Shown here: positions 27,795 to 39,297 of the stretch, piece by piece | Layout of the letters: every line of letters starts with the position of its first letter | Position numbering within the stretch: the first letter of the stretch is position 1 | Source of the DNA: Photobacterium phosphoreum | Lineage (GTDB): Bacteria; Pseudomonadota; Gammaproteobacteria; Enterobacterales; Vibrionaceae | Direction: 5' to 3' | Length of the DNA stretch: 64,000 bases | NCBI RefSeq assembly: GCF_002954725.1 | Contig: NZ_MSCQ01000001.1 | Span: 62,001-126,000, forward strand | Program-made: the position numbers and the translations under genes | Notes under the pieces: model-generated | The model's input: only the letters and a program-made list of their open reading frames with translations | What the model was told of the DNA's origin: nothing | Database searches by the model: none

Positions 27795-30635
27795 ATGAGT
27801 GACTATAAAGATACCCTGAACCTGCCTGAAACAGGGTTTCCGATGCGAGGCAACCTAGCTCAACGTGAGCCAGCAATGCTTAAGCGTTGGTATGATGAAG
27901 ATCTTTACGGTGAAATTCGTAAAGCTAAGAAAGGTAAAAAATCTTTCGTATTACACGATGGCCCTCCTTACGCTAACGGTGATATTCACATCGGTCACGC
28001 GTTAAACAAGATTCTTAAAGATATTATTATTAAATCAAAGACGCTTTCTGGCTTTGATTCACCGTACATCCCTGGTTGGGACTGTCACGGTCTACCGATT
28101 GAATTAATGGTAGAAAAGAAATTTGGTAAGCCGGGTCAGAAATTAACTGCAGCTGAATTCCGCGAAAAATGTCGCACATACGCAGCTGGCCAAGTTGAAG
28201 GTCAAAAAGAAAGTTTCATTCGTCTAGGTGTACTAGGTGAGTGGGACAAGCCATACCGTACAATGGATTTTGGCACTGAAGCGAACATCATTCGTGCGCT
28301 AGGTAAAATTGCCGACAAAGATCACCTACTGAAAGGTTTTAAACCTGTTCACTGGTGTACTGATTGTGGTTCTGCATTGGCTGAAGCTGAAGTTGAATAC
28401 CAAGATAAAGTATCGCTATCTATCGATGTTAAATTTAAAGCGGTAGATGAAGCAGCAGTATTAGCGAAGTTTGGCTGTGTTGCAGATCAAGGCGAAGGCG
28501 ATGTGTCGATTGTTATCTGGACAACCACACCGTGGACAATGCCAGCTAACCGCGCAGTCGCTGTTAGTGCTGATCTTGAATACGCATTGGTACAAACACC
28601 TGTCACTGACGCACATTCTCAACCACAACGTTTAATCGTCGCGGCAGAGCTTGTGAAAGAAGTAATGGCACGTGTTGGCTTTGAAGAATCAGAAATTCTT
28701 GGTTTCTGTAAAGGTGAAGAATTAGAGCTAATGCACTTTAATCACCCATTCTACAGTTTTGATGTACCAGTAGTACTTGCTGATCACGTCACTACTGAAT
28801 CAGGTACGGGTTGTGTACACACTGCACCAGGCCACGGTCAAGAAGACTTCGTGGTCGGTCAAAAATACAACCTTGAAATTGCTAACCCTGTTGGTAGCAA
28901 TGGTGTTTACTTACCTGATACTGAGCTTTTTGCCGGTCAACACGTATTTAAAGCTAACGAAGTAGTTGTCGATGTATTACGTGAACATGGTTCATTGTTA
29001 CATTTCTCTAAAATTACTCACAGCTACCCACATTGCTGGCGTCACAAGACACCTATCATCTTCCGTGCAACGCCACAGTGGTTTATCTCTATGGATAAAG
29101 CCGGTCTGCGTGCTAAAGCATTAGAAGAAATCAAGAACGTACAATGGATGCCAGAATGGGGCCAAAGCCGCATTGAAGGAATGGTTGAAGGCCGTCCTGA
29201 ATGGTGTATCTCTCGTCAACGTACTTGGGGTGTGCCAATTGCACTGTTTATCCATAAAGAAACCCAAGAGCTTCACCCACAAACATTAGAGCTAATTGAA
29301 AAAGTAGCTCAATTGGTTGAACAAAAGGGTATTCAAGCGTGGTGGGATCTTGAACTGACTGACGTAATGAGCGCAGAAGATGCAGCTAATTACGAGAAAG
29401 TACTGGATACATTAGATGTATGGTTTGACTCTGGTGTAACCCACTTCTCAGTAGTTGATAGCCGTCCTGAGTTTAATGGCCATTCAGCCGATCTTTACCT
29501 TGAAGGTTCAGATCAACACCGTGGTTGGTTCCAATCATCATTGATTTCATCGGTAGCGATGAAAGACAAAGCCCCGTATAAGCAAGTGTTAACACACGGC
29601 TTCGTGGTTGACGGTCAAGGCCGTAAAATGTCGAAATCAGTGGGCAACGTGGTAGCACCAAAAGATGTAACCAACAAGCTTGGCGCTGATATTCTACGTC
29701 TATGGGTTGCATCAACCGATTACACTGGCGAAGTTGCGGTTTCTGACGAGATCCTAAAGCGTTCTGCAGATGCTTACCGTCGTATTCGTAACACTGCGCG
29801 TTTCTTCCTTGCGAACCTAAATGGCTTCAACCCTGAAACTGATTGTGTGCCTGTTGAAGAAATGGTCGCGCTAGATCGTTGGGCTGTAGGTCGTGCAATG
29901 GCAGCTCAAGAAGAGATTGTTAAAGCATACGAAGACTATAACTTACACACAGTAACCCAGCGTTTAATGCAGTTCTGTTCAGTTGAAATGGGTTCATTCT
30001 ACTTAGACGTTATTAAAGACCGTCAATACACAGCAAAACGTGGTGGTCATGCACAACGTAGCTGTCAAACGGCGCTTTACTACATCGTAGAAGCACTTGT
30101 ACGTTGGATGGCTCCTATTATGTCATTCACCGCCGATGAAATCTGGAACGAAATGCCAGGTAAGCGTGATCAATTCGTGTTTACGGGTGAGTGGTTCGAT
30201 GGTTTATTTGGTCTTGCTGAAGACGAAGCGCTGAATAACGATTTCTGGGCTGAGATTCAACAAGTTCGTGGTGCCGTGAACAAGTTACTTGAAACAGCAC
30301 GTAGCGAAAAAGTCATTGGCGGTTCACTACAAGCTGAGATCACGCTTACAGCGAATGCAGAGCTTGCAGCGAAATTGAATAAGCTAGAAGACGAATTACG
30401 TTTTGTATTGCTAACATCAAAAGCACACGTTGTTGTTGCTGATAGCAAGCCTGAAGGCGCACAAGAAACAGATATCGAAGGATTATTTGTGACTGTAAAT
30501 GCTTCTGAAGCGGCGAAATGTGAGCGTTGTTGGCACCATGTTGCTGATGTAGGCACGATTGCTGGACACGAAGAAGTGTGTGGTCGTTGTGTAACTAACA
30601 TCGATGGCGACGGCGAAGAGCGTAAATTTGCCTAA
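27795..30635 (+). CDS. ileS: Isoleucyl-tRNA synthetase (class I)
   Basis: This 946-residue synthetase has the HIGH motif in [11 protein letters not shown] near residue 64 and KMSKS in [10 protein letters not shown] near 610. The CP1 editing domain contains [13 protein letters not shown]. The C-terminal zinc site is CERCWHH plus CGRC. Size matches E. coli IleS (938). The stop codon overlaps the lspA start in TAATG, so the two are translationally coupled. Confidence 0.98.
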   Translation: MSDYKDTLNLPETGFPMRGNLAQREPAMLKRWYDEDLYGEIRKAKKGKKSFVLHDGPPYANGDIHIGHALNKILKDIIIKSKTLSGFDSPYIPGWDCHGLPIELMVEKKFGKPGQKLTAAEFREKCRTYAAGQVEGQKESFIRLGVLGEWDKPYRTMDFGTEANIIRALGKIADKDHLLKGFKPVHWCTDCGSALAEAEVEYQDKVSLSIDVKFKAVDEAAVLAKFGCVADQGEGDVSIVIWTTTPWTMPANRAVAVSADLEYALVQTPVTDAHSQPQRLIVAAELVKEVMARVGFEESEILGFCKGEELELMHFNHPFYSFDVPVVLADHVTTESGTGCVHTAPGHGQEDFVVGQKYNLEIANPVGSNGVYLPDTELFAGQHVFKANEVVVDVLREHGSLLHFSKITHSYPHCWRHKTPIIFRATPQWFISMDKAGLRAKALEEIKNVQWMPEWGQSRIEGMVEGRPEWCISRQRTWGVPIALFIHKETQELHPQTLELIEKVAQLVEQKGIQAWWDLELTDVMSAEDAANYEKVLDTLDVWFDSGVTHFSVVDSRPEFNGHSADLYLEGSDQHRGWFQSSLISSVAMKDKAPYKQVLTHGFVVDGQGRKMSKSVGNVVAPKDVTNKLGADILRLWVASTDYTGEVAVSDEILKRSADAYRRIRNTARFFLANLNGFNPETDCVPVEEMVALDRWAVGRAMAAQEEIVKAYEDYNLHTVTQRLMQFCSVEMGSFYLDVIKDRQYTAKRGGHAQRSCQTALYYIVEALVRWMAPIMSFTADEIWNEMPGKRDQFVFTGEWFDGLFGLAEDEALNNDFWAEIQQVRGAVNKLLETARSEKVIGGSLQAEITLTANAELAAKLNKLEDELRFVLLTSKAHVVVADSKPEGAQETDIEGLFVTVNASEAAKCERCWHHVADVGTIAGHEEVCGRCVTNIDGDGEERKFA

Positions 30636-31159
30636 TGACTAATTCAGCACCTCAGCAAGCGTTGACGCTTAAACAATCGGGTATTCGCTGGTTATGGCTA
30701 GCGATTGTGGTATTTATTATCGACAATGGCTCTAAGCTATTGGTGATGGACACGATGGGCTATGGCTGGCCAAACCGGATTGAGATCACTCCGTTCTTTA
30801 ATTTACTCTATGTGCACAATACTGGCGCTGCATTTAGTTTTTTAAGTAGTGCAGGTGGTTGGCAACGATGGTTGTTTGCAGCGATTGCGTTTGGTGTTTG
30901 TGGCTTATTGACAATGTGGATGCGCCGCACCCCCGTAACCAATAAAATGGCAAATATTGCCTATGCATTGATTATTGGTGGCGCGCTAGGTAATTTATTT
31001 GATCGCCTATACCACGGTTTTGTGGTCGACTTTCTTGATTTTTATTACGGTAATTATCATTGGCCTGCATTTAATATTGCCGATTCAGCCATTTGTTTAG
31101 GTGCTGCATTGTTGATTCTTGATGGTTTTAGAGCAGAGAAAGCAGCTAAAGCGCACTAA
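30635..31159 (+). CDS. lspA: Lipoprotein signal peptidase (signal peptidase II), copy 1
   Basis: This 174-residue inner-membrane aspartyl protease cleaves signal peptides of diacylglyceryl-modified prolipoproteins. Four hydrophobic segments are visible. The catalytic aspartates correspond to D132 (VVDFLDF) and D150 (NIADSAI), and the conserved [12 protein letters not shown] precedes them. The ATG overlaps the ileS stop by one base. A strong terminator follows, then a second lspA-like gene. By position and coupling this is the ancestral copy. Confidence 0.97.
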   Translation: MTNSAPQQALTLKQSGIRWLWLAIVVFIIDNGSKLLVMDTMGYGWPNRIEITPFFNLLYVHNTGAAFSFLSSAGGWQRWLFAAIAFGVCGLLTMWMRRTPVTNKMANIAYALIIGGALGNLFDRLYHGFVVDFLDFYYGNYHWPAFNIADSAICLGAALLILDGFRAEKAAKAH

Positions 31160-31182
31160 GTATTAATAAGTTATTAAAATAA

Positions 31183-31217
31183 AACGCTGCCTGTATTTAC
31201 AGGTGGCGTTTTTTTTT
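31183..31217 (+). terminator. Terminator after lspA copy 1
   Basis: AACGC-TG-CCTGT pairs with ACAGG-TG-GCGTT around ATTT and is followed by seven more T. It uncouples the second lspA from the ileS-lspA transcript. Confidence 0.9.
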
Positions 31218-31328
31218 GGTTATGATTGAGTGCTATTTATGTTTGACCATGACAAGACCAAAGTCGTCAAAATGTCGCTTATACTGGGTTACTGTGAATG
31301 GTGTGCATGATTGAGGAAGAATGAGCGA

Positions 31329-31841
31329 ATGGCAACAATAGAACGAACCCCTAAATTTGAGCAACGTTCAGGCCTGCGCTGGCTGTGGGTAGCGATGATT
31401 ATTTTCATGATCGATTATCTGAGTAAAATGCTAGTGATGGGCACCATGGCGGCTAATGGATCAACGCCGATTGCCGTGTTGCCTTTTATGAATTTGTATT
31501 ATGTCCATAATACTGGCGCAGCTTTTAGCTTTTTAAGTACTGAAGGTGGCTGGCAACGCTGGTTGTTTGCGCTTATTGCTATCGTTGTTTGTGGCTTTTT
31601 AAGCTACCAAATGCGACAAGCATCAATCATTAAAACGACACATAATATTGGTTGTGCGTTGATCATTGGTGGCGCGCTAGGTAATCTTTTTGATCGTATT
31701 CACTATGGATTTGTGATTGATTTTTTAGATTTTTATTATAAAACGCATCACTTTGCTATTTTTAATGTAGCTGATGTTGCGATTTTTTGTGGCGTATTAT
31801 TATATCTACTAAGTAGTAGGAAAAAGCTAACCACGGCATAA
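31329..31841 (+). CDS. lspA2: Second lipoprotein signal peptidase (LspA paralogue)
   Basis: This 170-residue protein is clearly homologous to the adjacent LspA over its whole length. It shares [39 protein letters not shown] and FLDFYY with it. Both catalytic aspartates (D131, D149 in NVADVAI) are retained, so it is probably active. Divergence is spread evenly, pointing to an old tandem duplication rather than a decaying copy. The ATG at 31329 has GAGGAAG about nine bases upstream. Its gene lies between lspA and fkpB, interrupting the usual lspA-fkpB-ispH order, and it probably has its own promoter since a terminator precedes it. The symbol is a label of mine. Confidence 0.9.
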   Translation: MATIERTPKFEQRSGLRWLWVAMIIFMIDYLSKMLVMGTMAANGSTPIAVLPFMNLYYVHNTGAAFSFLSTEGGWQRWLFALIAIVVCGFLSYQMRQASIIKTTHNIGCALIIGGALGNLFDRIHYGFVIDFLDFYYKTHHFAIFNVADVAIFCGVLLYLLSSRKKLTTA

Positions 31842-31948
31842 AATACCATGTGGTAGCGATCAAGTTTAAATAAACCCCTAGTGTTCATACGTTGATACCC
31901 GCGGCTCTTTGTTGTTAAATAGTGGTAATCAATAATAGGGAATAATAT

Positions 31949-32383
31949 ATGTCGGTGATCAAGGATAACAGTGAAGTGCTAATGCATTTTGCGATTAAAT
32001 TAGCTGATGGGTCTGTGGCTGAATCGACGTTTGCTAATGCTAAGCCTGTGATATTTCGAATGGGTGATGGCAGCCTAACGGCTAACTTTGAAAAATGTTT
32101 ATTAGGTTTAGCAGCGGGACAAAAGAAACAATTCGATTTAGCCCCTGAAGATGCCTTTGGTCCTTCAAACCCGAATAATATTCATTATGTCGAACGGAGT
32201 AAGTTTAGTGCTGATACACCCGCAGAAGTTGGGCGTATTATTGCTTTTACTGGGCCTGATGGACATGATATTCCCGGTATAATTACACAAGTCGTGGGTG
32301 ATTCAGTGACCGTTGATTTTAATCACCCATTAGCAGGTAAGACCGTCACCTTTGAGGTTGAAGTTGTCTCCATTGAACGTTAA
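31949..32383 (+). CDS. fkpB: FKBP-type peptidyl-prolyl cis-trans isomerase FkpB (SlpA)
   Basis: This 144-residue cytoplasmic isomerase and chaperone of the SlyD/SlpA group has an FKBP core with an inserted flap (about 70-120) bearing VERSKFSADTPAEVG. No metal-binding histidine tail like that of SlyD is present. Ten bases downstream starts the ispH frame, matching the conserved fkpB-ispH pair. Confidence 0.92.
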   Translation: MSVIKDNSEVLMHFAIKLADGSVAESTFANAKPVIFRMGDGSLTANFEKCLLGLAAGQKKQFDLAPEDAFGPSNPNNIHYVERSKFSADTPAEVGRIIAFTGPDGHDIPGIITQVVGDSVTVDFNHPLAGKTVTFEVEVVSIER

Positions 32384-32396
32384 GAGTCATTAATTG

Positions 32397-33341
32397 ATGA
32401 AAATATTACTCGCAAATCCACGTGGTTTTTGTGCTGGTGTTGATCGTGCGATTAGCATTGTTGAGCGCGCATTAGAAATGTATCAGCCTCCTATTTATGT
32501 GCGTCATGAAGTGGTACATAACCGCTTTGTTGTTGAAGGCCTTAAACAGCGCGGTGCTATTTTTGTCGAAGAATTAAGTGAAGTGCCTGACGATAATATC
32601 GTGATCTTTTCGGCTCATGGTGTATCGCAAGCCGTTAGGAATGAAGCTAAAGCACGTCAGTTAACGGTATTTGATGCCACCTGTCCATTAGTGACTAAAG
32701 TTCATATGGAAGTTGCACGTGCTAGCCGTAAAGCGATGGAAGTGGTGTTAATTGGCCATGCGGGTCATCCCGAAGTTGAAGGCACCATGGGGCAATATGC
32801 AAACCATGATGGCGGTATGTATTTGGTTGAGAAGCCAGAAGATGTCGATGCATTAGTAGTAAAAGATCCATCAAACTTACACTTTGTTAGTCAAACTACG
32901 TTATCAGTAGATGAAACCGCGGATGTCATCGATCGTTTACGCCATGTATTCCCTGAGATTCAGGGGCCACGTAAAGATGATATTTGTTATGCAACCCAAA
33001 ATCGCCAAGATGCAGTACGTGAAATGGCAGCAACGGTTGATGTAATGATTGTGGTTGGTTCGAAGAATTCATCAAACTCTAATCGATTGAGTGAGCTGGC
33101 GGTTAAATTAGGAACTCCTAGTTATCTAACTGATAGCGCTGAAGATATTGATCCGCAATGGCTGGAAGGTAGAGCAGTAGTGGGTGTAACCGCTGGTGCA
33201 TCAGCGCCTGAAGCGTTAGTGAATCAAATTATTACTCGCATTAAGCAACTTACTAATGCTTCTGATGTTGAAGAGTTATCAGGCCGTGAAGAAAACATGT
33301 TCTTTGAAGTGCCACGAGAATTACAAGTAAAGAATATCTAA
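32397..33341 (+). CDS. ispH: 4-hydroxy-3-methylbut-2-enyl diphosphate reductase IspH
   Basis: This 314-residue iron-sulfur enzyme makes IPP and DMAPP, the last step of the methylerythritol phosphate pathway. The three cluster cysteines are C12 (RGFCAGV), C96 (DATCPLV) and C197 ([10 protein letters not shown]), the positions known in E. coli. EVVHNRFVV and the substrate-binding SNSNRL block are present. The ATG at 32397 is preferred over an immediately preceding TTG. It is probably cotranscribed with fkpB. Confidence 0.97.
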   Translation: MKILLANPRGFCAGVDRAISIVERALEMYQPPIYVRHEVVHNRFVVEGLKQRGAIFVEELSEVPDDNIVIFSAHGVSQAVRNEAKARQLTVFDATCPLVTKVHMEVARASRKAMEVVLIGHAGHPEVEGTMGQYANHDGGMYLVEKPEDVDALVVKDPSNLHFVSQTTLSVDETADVIDRLRHVFPEIQGPRKDDICYATQNRQDAVREMAATVDVMIVVGSKNSSNSNRLSELAVKLGTPSYLTDSAEDIDPQWLEGRAVVGVTAGASAPEALVNQIITRIKQLTNASDVEELSGREENMFFEVPRELQVKNI

Positions 33342-33364
33342 TGCTGTTTTGTTAGTGATTCAAT

Positions 33365-33392
33365 AGCCTCAGTGAAAACTGGGGCTTTTTTT
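33365..33392 (+). terminator. Terminator after ispH
   Basis: AGCCTCAGT pairs with ACTGGGGCT (one wobble) around GAAA, then six T. Confidence 0.88.
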
Positions 33393-33441
33393 ATGATAGT
33401 CAACAAGCTACAGTGGTTCGATATTATTATGAAAAGTGTAG

Positions 33442-34260
<819 letters not shown>

Positions 34261-34279
34261 ATCCCGCTCGACAATCAGT

Positions 34280-34311
34280 AAAACCTGTCTTTAATATGGC
34301 AGGTTTTTTTT
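34280..34311 (+). terminator. Terminator after dapB
   Basis: AAAACCTGTC pairs with GGCAGGTTTT (one wobble) with further T. Confidence 0.88.
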
Positions 34312-34402
34312 ATGTCTAGAATATGATATTAACATCGGTTTTTATGCAAAATAATGATTATATTGCGCATAATATAACACTATTAATAAGAGATAAGTTA
34401 AT

Positions 34403-34445
34403 AATAACAAAACAACGCCAAACTACCTGTTTTGTTGTTATTTTT
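34403..34445 (+). other. AT-rich bulged hairpin in the dapB-carA gap
   Basis: AATAACAAAACA (34403-34414) pairs with TGTTTTGTTGTTATT (34428-34442), leaving a three-base bulge and a 13-base loop, and is followed by more T. It looks terminator-like although no transcript upstream of it is known beyond dapB, which already has a terminator. Confidence 0.4.
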
Positions 34446-34682
34446 AGGTGGTTGGTGAGTTTTTCTTGGTATTATTGCTATTTATATATCAAAAGTGTGG
34501 TTATTTTATCGTTTGCTTATGATTTTAATTTCAGTTAACAGAAATGCAACTAAGGCAATCGATTACATTTTAGCTAACGGTATTCAATAGTCCTAAACAT
34601 GTAACAAAAGTTATGATTTGCAGTGTTTGAGTCGAAAGTGAGGCTTGGATCGTGATTTTTAAAATTTAATATAGGTTAAATG

Positions 34683-34711
34683 TTGACATAATGCTAACTG
34701 ATCCATAGAAT
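34683..34711 (+). promoter_or_regulatory. Strong sigma-70 promoter for carAB
   Basis: A perfect TTGACA (34683-34688) and TAGAAT (34706-34711, five of six) are separated by 17 bases. The predicted transcript starts near 34718, about 100 bases before carA. Confidence 0.85.
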
Positions 34712-34818
34712 TTGCGGAATTTGTCAAAAATCAGTAGTTAAAGGTTTTTGGCGTTAAATGGAATGGGTAGTTGCAAGTTTATCTGTTTTAATTGCATTTT
34801 TATTTTTTGGAGGTTGTC

Positions 34819-35958
34819 TTGAGCAAATCTGCGCTGTTAGTCCTTGAAGATGGGACAGTGTTCCGCGGCGTGTCCATTGGGGCAGATGGTTCGGCTGTTG
34901 GTGAAGTTGTTTTTAATACCTCGATGACGGGGTACCAGGAAATTCTCACTGACCCCTCTTACTCGAAACAGATCGTTACTCTTACTTATCCTCATATTGG
35001 CAACACTGGTATTAATACCGAAGATGAAGAATCAACCGCAATTCATGCCCAAGGCTTAGTAATTCGTGATCTTCCTCTTCTCGCTTCCAACTTCCGCAGT
35101 GAACAAACCCTTTCTGATTACCTTAAATCGCAAAATATCGTTGGTATCGCTGATATTGATACGCGCAAGCTAACCCGTATTTTACGTGAAAAAGGTGCTC
35201 AAAACGGTTGTATCGTCGCAGGTAATAACCTTGATGAAGCGGCAGCATTAGCTCAAGCTCAAGCATTTCCTGGCCTTAAAGGTATGGATTTAGCAAAAGA
35301 AGTGACGACGGCTGAAACATATAGCTGGAAGCAAGGTTCATGGACATTAACTGGCGGCTTACCAGCAGCTAAAGATGACAGTGAGTTACCGTATCATGTA
35401 GTCGCTTATGACTTTGGTGCTAAACGTAATATCCTGCGTATGCTGGTTGATCGTGGTTGCCGTTTAACGGTTGTTCCTGCCCAAACAACAGCAGAAGAAG
35501 TGTTAGCCTTAAATCCTAATGGTATTTTCTTATCAAATGGTCCTGGCGACCCTGCGCCTTGTACTTACGCGATTGAAGCGACTAAAGTTTTTCTAGACAA
35601 AAATTTACCGATTTTTGGTATCTGTCTTGGGCACCAAATTCTGGCATTAGCTAGCGGTGCTCAAACGGTGAAGATGAAATTTGGTCACCACGGTGCTAAC
35701 CACCCAGTAAAAGATCTTGAGCGTGATGTGGTAATGATCACCAGCCAGAACCACGGTTTTGCGGCTGATGAAGCAACATTACCTGATAACCTACGCGCAA
35801 CGCATAAATCCCTGTTTGATGGCTCTCTACAAGGTATCCATCGTACCGACAAGCCAGCATTTAGTTTCCAAGGCCACCCAGAAGCGAGCCCTGGTCCACA
35901 TGATGCAGCACCACTATTTGATCATTTCATCGAATTAATCAAGAAACACAGCGCTTAA
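34819..35958 (+). CDS. carA: Carbamoyl phosphate synthase, small (glutaminase) subunit
   Basis: This 379-residue glutamine amidotransferase subunit delivers ammonia to CarB for carbamoyl phosphate, shared by arginine and pyrimidine synthesis. The N-terminal half has [15 protein letters not shown]; the class I GATase domain has the nucleophile cysteine in [10 protein letters not shown] and the histidine-glutamate pair in GHPEASPGP. The start is a TTG with GGAGG five bases upstream, as I recall for E. coli carA. carB follows after 16 bases. Confidence 0.97.
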   Translation: MSKSALLVLEDGTVFRGVSIGADGSAVGEVVFNTSMTGYQEILTDPSYSKQIVTLTYPHIGNTGINTEDEESTAIHAQGLVIRDLPLLASNFRSEQTLSDYLKSQNIVGIADIDTRKLTRILREKGAQNGCIVAGNNLDEAAALAQAQAFPGLKGMDLAKEVTTAETYSWKQGSWTLTGGLPAAKDDSELPYHVVAYDFGAKRNILRMLVDRGCRLTVVPAQTTAEEVLALNPNGIFLSNGPGDPAPCTYAIEATKVFLDKNLPIFGICLGHQILALASGAQTVKMKFGHHGANHPVKDLERDVVMITSQNHGFAADEATLPDNLRATHKSLFDGSLQGIHRTDKPAFSFQGHPEASPGPHDAAPLFDHFIELIKKHSA

Positions 35959-35974
35959 GCCGGGAGTAGTAAAA

Positions 35975-38900
35975 ATGCCAAAACGTACTGACATTAAAAG
36001 TGTATTAATCTTAGGTGCAGGTCCGATTGTTATCGGTCAAGCGTGTGAGTTCGACTACTCAGGCGCACAAGCATGTAAAGCGCTGCGTGAAGAGGGTTAC
36101 CGCGTTATTCTGGTAAACTCTAATCCAGCAACGATCATGACCGACCCTGAAATGGCGGATGCAACATATATAGAGCCTATTCACTGGGAAGTGGTACGCA
36201 AGATCATTGAAAAAGAACGTCCTGATGCAGTATTGCCAACGATGGGTGGCCAAACTGCGCTTAACTGCGCGTTAGATCTTGAAAAGTATGGCGTATTAAA
36301 AGAATTTAATGTCGAAATGATTGGTGCAACAGCTGACGCAATTGATAAGGCTGAAAACCGCTCTCGTTTTGATAAAGCAATGAAGTCTATCGGCCTTGAG
36401 TGTCCTCGTGCTGATACTGCAACCACCATGGAAGAAGCCTATAAAGTGCTCGATATGGTAGGTTTCCCTTGTATTATTCGTCCTTCATTTACGATGGGTG
36501 GTACGGGTGGCGGTATTGCATATAATAAAGAAGAATTTGAAGAAATCTGTTCTCGCGGTCTAGATTTATCGCCAACGAGCGAATTGTTGATTGATGAATC
36601 ATTGATTGGCTGGAAAGAATACGAGATGGAAGTGGTTCGTGATAAAAACGACAACTGTATCATCGTGTGTGCGATTGAAAACTTTGACCCAATGGGTATT
36701 CATACTGGTGACTCAATCACGGTTGCGCCAGCGCAAACATTAACTGATAAAGAATACCAGCTAATGCGTAATGCATCGCTAGCTGTATTACGTGAGATTG
36801 GTGTTGAAACCGGTGGTTCAAACGTTCAGTTTGGTATCAATCCTGAAGATGGCCGTATGGTTATCATCGAGATGAACCCACGTGTTTCTCGTTCATCAGC
36901 ATTAGCATCTAAAGCGACAGGTTTCCCGATTGCTAAAATTGCGGCAAAACTGGCGATTGGTTTCACCCTTGATGAGTTAATGAATGACATCACAGGTGGC
37001 GCGACACCTGCGTCATTTGAACCGACGATTGATTATGTTGTTACGAAGATCCCACGTTTTAACTTTGAAAAGTTTGTGGGTGCCAATGACCGTCTTACCA
37101 CCCAGATGAAGTCAGTGGGTGAAGTGATGGCGATTGGCCGTAATCAACAAGAGTCATTACATAAAGCATTGCGTGGCCTAGAAGTTGGTGCTAATGGTTT
37201 TGACGAGATGGTTGATCTTGACGAACCTGATGCAATGAGCAAAATTCGTTATGAATTAAAAGCGGCTGGTGCTGAGCGTATTTGGTACATCGCTGATGCG
37301 TTCCGTGCAGGTATGTCTGTTGATGGTATCTTTAACTTAACCAATATTGACCGCTGGTTCTTGGTTCAAATTGAAGATATCGTGAAAGATGAAGCGCGCG
37401 TTAAAGCGGCTGGTTTTGCAGGTTTAAATGAACAATCGTTACGAAGCCTAAAGCGTAAAGGTTTTGCTGATGCCCGTTTAGCTAAATTGCTTGGTGTTGC
37501 TGAAAGCGAAATTCGTAAACTGCGTGACCAATTCAATATTCATCCAGTGTACAAGCGTGTTGATACCTGTGCGGCTGAGTTCTCATCAGATACGGCTTAT
37601 ATGTACTCATCATACGATGAAGAATGTGAGGCAAATCCAACCACCAAAGAAAAAATCATGATTCTAGGTGGCGGTCCTAACCGTATTGGTCAAGGTATTG
37701 AATTCGATTACTGTTGTGTACATGCATCACTTGCGTTACGTGAAGACGGTTACGAAACCATCATGGTTAACTGTAACCCAGAGACAGTATCGACTGATTA
37801 CGATACTTCTGACCGCTTATACTTTGAGCCAGTAACCTTAGAAGATGTATTAGCGATTGCTCGCGTTGAAAAGCCAAAAGGCGTTATCGTTCAATACGGT
37901 GGTCAAACACCATTGAAATTAGCCCGTGCTTTGGAAGCTGCTGGTGTACCTATTATTGGTACCAGCCCTGATGCCATTGACCGCGCTGAAGATCGTGAAC
38001 GTTTTCAACAAGCTGTTGACCGTTTAGATTTATTACAGCCTGAAAATGCAACAGTAACAACGATGGAACAGGCGATTGAAAAGTCAAAAATCATCGGTTT
38101 CCCATTAGTTGTGCGTCCATCGTATGTACTTGGCGGTCGCGCGATGGAAATCGTATACGATGAGCAAGACTTACGTCGTTACTTTAACGAAGCGGTGAGT
38201 GTTTCCAACGAATCACCAGTATTGCTTGACCGTTTCCTTGATGATGCGATTGAAGTCGATGTTGATGCGATTTGTGACGGCGAACAAGTGGTTATTTGTG
38301 GCATCATGGAGCACATTGAGCAAGCGGGTGTTCACTCTGGTGACTCTGCATGTTCATTACCTGCTTATACGCTAAGCAAAGAAATTCAGAATGTAATGCG
38401 TGAGCAAGTGAAGAGTCTTGCTTTTGAATTGGGCGTGCGTGGTTTGATGAATACCCAGTTCGCAGTCAAAGATAACGAAGTTTACTTAATTGAAGTTAAC
38501 CCTCGTGCCGCGCGTACAGTGCCATTTGTTTCTAAAGCGACAGGCGTACCGGTTGCGAAAATAGCCGCTCGCGTGATGGCGGGTCAATCTCTTGATTCAC
38601 AAGGTTTTACTAAAGAAATCATTCCACCCTATTACTCAGTAAAAGAAGTGGTATTGCCGTTTAATAAATTCCCAGGTGTTGATCCATTGTTAGGCCCAGA
38701 AATGCGCTCAACAGGTGAAGTAATGGGTATTGGTAATTCGTTTGCAGAAGCGTTTGCTAAAGCTGAATTAGGCTGTGGTAAAGAGTATCCATCATCAGGT
38801 CGTGCATTACTTTCTGTACGTGAAGGTGATAAGAAACGTGTAGTTGATTTAGCCTCTAAGTTAATTAAACTGGGTTATCAACTCGATGCGACTCATGGAA

Positions 38901-39193
38901 CGGCTGTTGTTTTGGGTGAAGCCGGTATTAACCCTCGCTTGGTCAATAAAGTTCAAGAAGGTCGTCCTCATATTCTTGACCGTATTAAGAATAATGAATA
39001 CACCTACATTGTGAACACGGCAGAAGGTCGTCAAGCGATTGAGGATTCTAAAGTACTACGTCGTAGTGCATTGGCTGAAAAAGTGAATTACACCACTACC
39101 TTAAACGCAGGTTTTGCGACTTGTTTGGCACACACTGCTGACGATCGTAATACCGTAACATCGATTCAAGAGTGGCATGCAATGATTAAGTAA
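35975..39193 (+). CDS. carB: Carbamoyl phosphate synthase, large subunit
   Basis: This 1072-residue enzyme has two homologous ATP-grasp halves, each opening with a nucleotide-fold loop ([20 protein letters not shown] near residue 12; [18 protein letters not shown] near 563), and a C-terminal allosteric domain of about 140 residues. In E. coli the latter binds UMP and ornithine. Length equals the E. coli protein (1073) within one residue. It is cotranscribed with carA. Confidence 0.98.
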   Translation: MPKRTDIKSVLILGAGPIVIGQACEFDYSGAQACKALREEGYRVILVNSNPATIMTDPEMADATYIEPIHWEVVRKIIEKERPDAVLPTMGGQTALNCALDLEKYGVLKEFNVEMIGATADAIDKAENRSRFDKAMKSIGLECPRADTATTMEEAYKVLDMVGFPCIIRPSFTMGGTGGGIAYNKEEFEEICSRGLDLSPTSELLIDESLIGWKEYEMEVVRDKNDNCIIVCAIENFDPMGIHTGDSITVAPAQTLTDKEYQLMRNASLAVLREIGVETGGSNVQFGINPEDGRMVIIEMNPRVSRSSALASKATGFPIAKIAAKLAIGFTLDELMNDITGGATPASFEPTIDYVVTKIPRFNFEKFVGANDRLTTQMKSVGEVMAIGRNQQESLHKALRGLEVGANGFDEMVDLDEPDAMSKIRYELKAAGAERIWYIADAFRAGMSVDGIFNLTNIDRWFLVQIEDIVKDEARVKAAGFAGLNEQSLRSLKRKGFADARLAKLLGVAESEIRKLRDQFNIHPVYKRVDTCAAEFSSDTAYMYSSYDEECEANPTTKEKIMILGGGPNRIGQGIEFDYCCVHASLALREDGYETIMVNCNPETVSTDYDTSDRLYFEPVTLEDVLAIARVEKPKGVIVQYGGQTPLKLARALEAAGVPIIGTSPDAIDRAEDRERFQQAVDRLDLLQPENATVTTMEQAIEKSKIIGFPLVVRPSYVLGGRAMEIVYDEQDLRRYFNEAVSVSNESPVLLDRFLDDAIEVDVDAICDGEQVVICGIMEHIEQAGVHSGDSACSLPAYTLSKEIQNVMREQVKSLAFELGVRGLMNTQFAVKDNEVYLIEVNPRAARTVPFVSKATGVPVAKIAARVMAGQSLDSQGFTKEIIPPYYSVKEVVLPFNKFPGVDPLLGPEMRSTGEVMGIGNSFAEAFAKAELGCGKEYPSSGRALLSVREGDKKRVVDLASKLIKLGYQLDATHGTAVVLGEAGINPRLVNKVQEGRPHILDRIKNNEYTYIVNTAEGRQAIEDSKVLRRSALAEKVNYTTTLNAGFATCLAHTADDRNTVTSIQEWHAMIK

Positions 39194-39211
39194 TCGTATT
39201 TCGATACGATT
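39192..39211 (+). other. UUCG-capped hairpin at the carB stop codon
   Basis: AATCGTAT and ATACGATT pair perfectly around TTCG, and the left arm overlaps the TAA stop of carB. It may protect the 3' end or act with the terminator just downstream. Confidence 0.55.
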
Positions 39212-39228
39212 GTAATTGTAGTTGTAAT

Positions 39229-39262
39229 AAAAAGCCGATCATGAAAATGATCGGCTTTTTTT
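39229..39262 (+). terminator. Terminator after carB
   Basis: AAAAAGCCGATCAT pairs perfectly with its complement around GAAA, then more T. It can also work on the minus strand at the end of dacB. Confidence 0.93.
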
Positions 39263-39297
39263 ATGGGGGTATTAAACGACTACCGCGTTAATTTCAA

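Larger units (their letters stand above)
34261..34818. other. Intergenic region between dapB and carA
   Basis: This 558 bp gap holds the dapB terminator, an AT-rich inverted repeat (34358-34377, arms TTATATT and AATATAA), a bulged hairpin followed by T (34403-34445), and the strong carA promoter. A 71-residue frame from 34323 has no ribosome site or family resemblance and is not called. The length is large for a carA leader, as E. coli also needs a complex control region there. Confidence 0.6.

Noticed and set aside
31243-31285. Promoter for the second lspA from TTGACC and TATACT
   Set aside because: The two elements are 31 bases apart, too far for one sigma-70 promoter.
34323-34538. A 71-residue frame in the dapB-carA gap
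   Set aside because: No ribosome binding site, composition typical of AT-rich noncoding DNA, overlaps structured sequence and resembles no known protein.
34790-34808. ArgR box overlapping the carA ribosome site
   Set aside because: Only one half (TGCAT) fits the ARG box; the other half is a T run.
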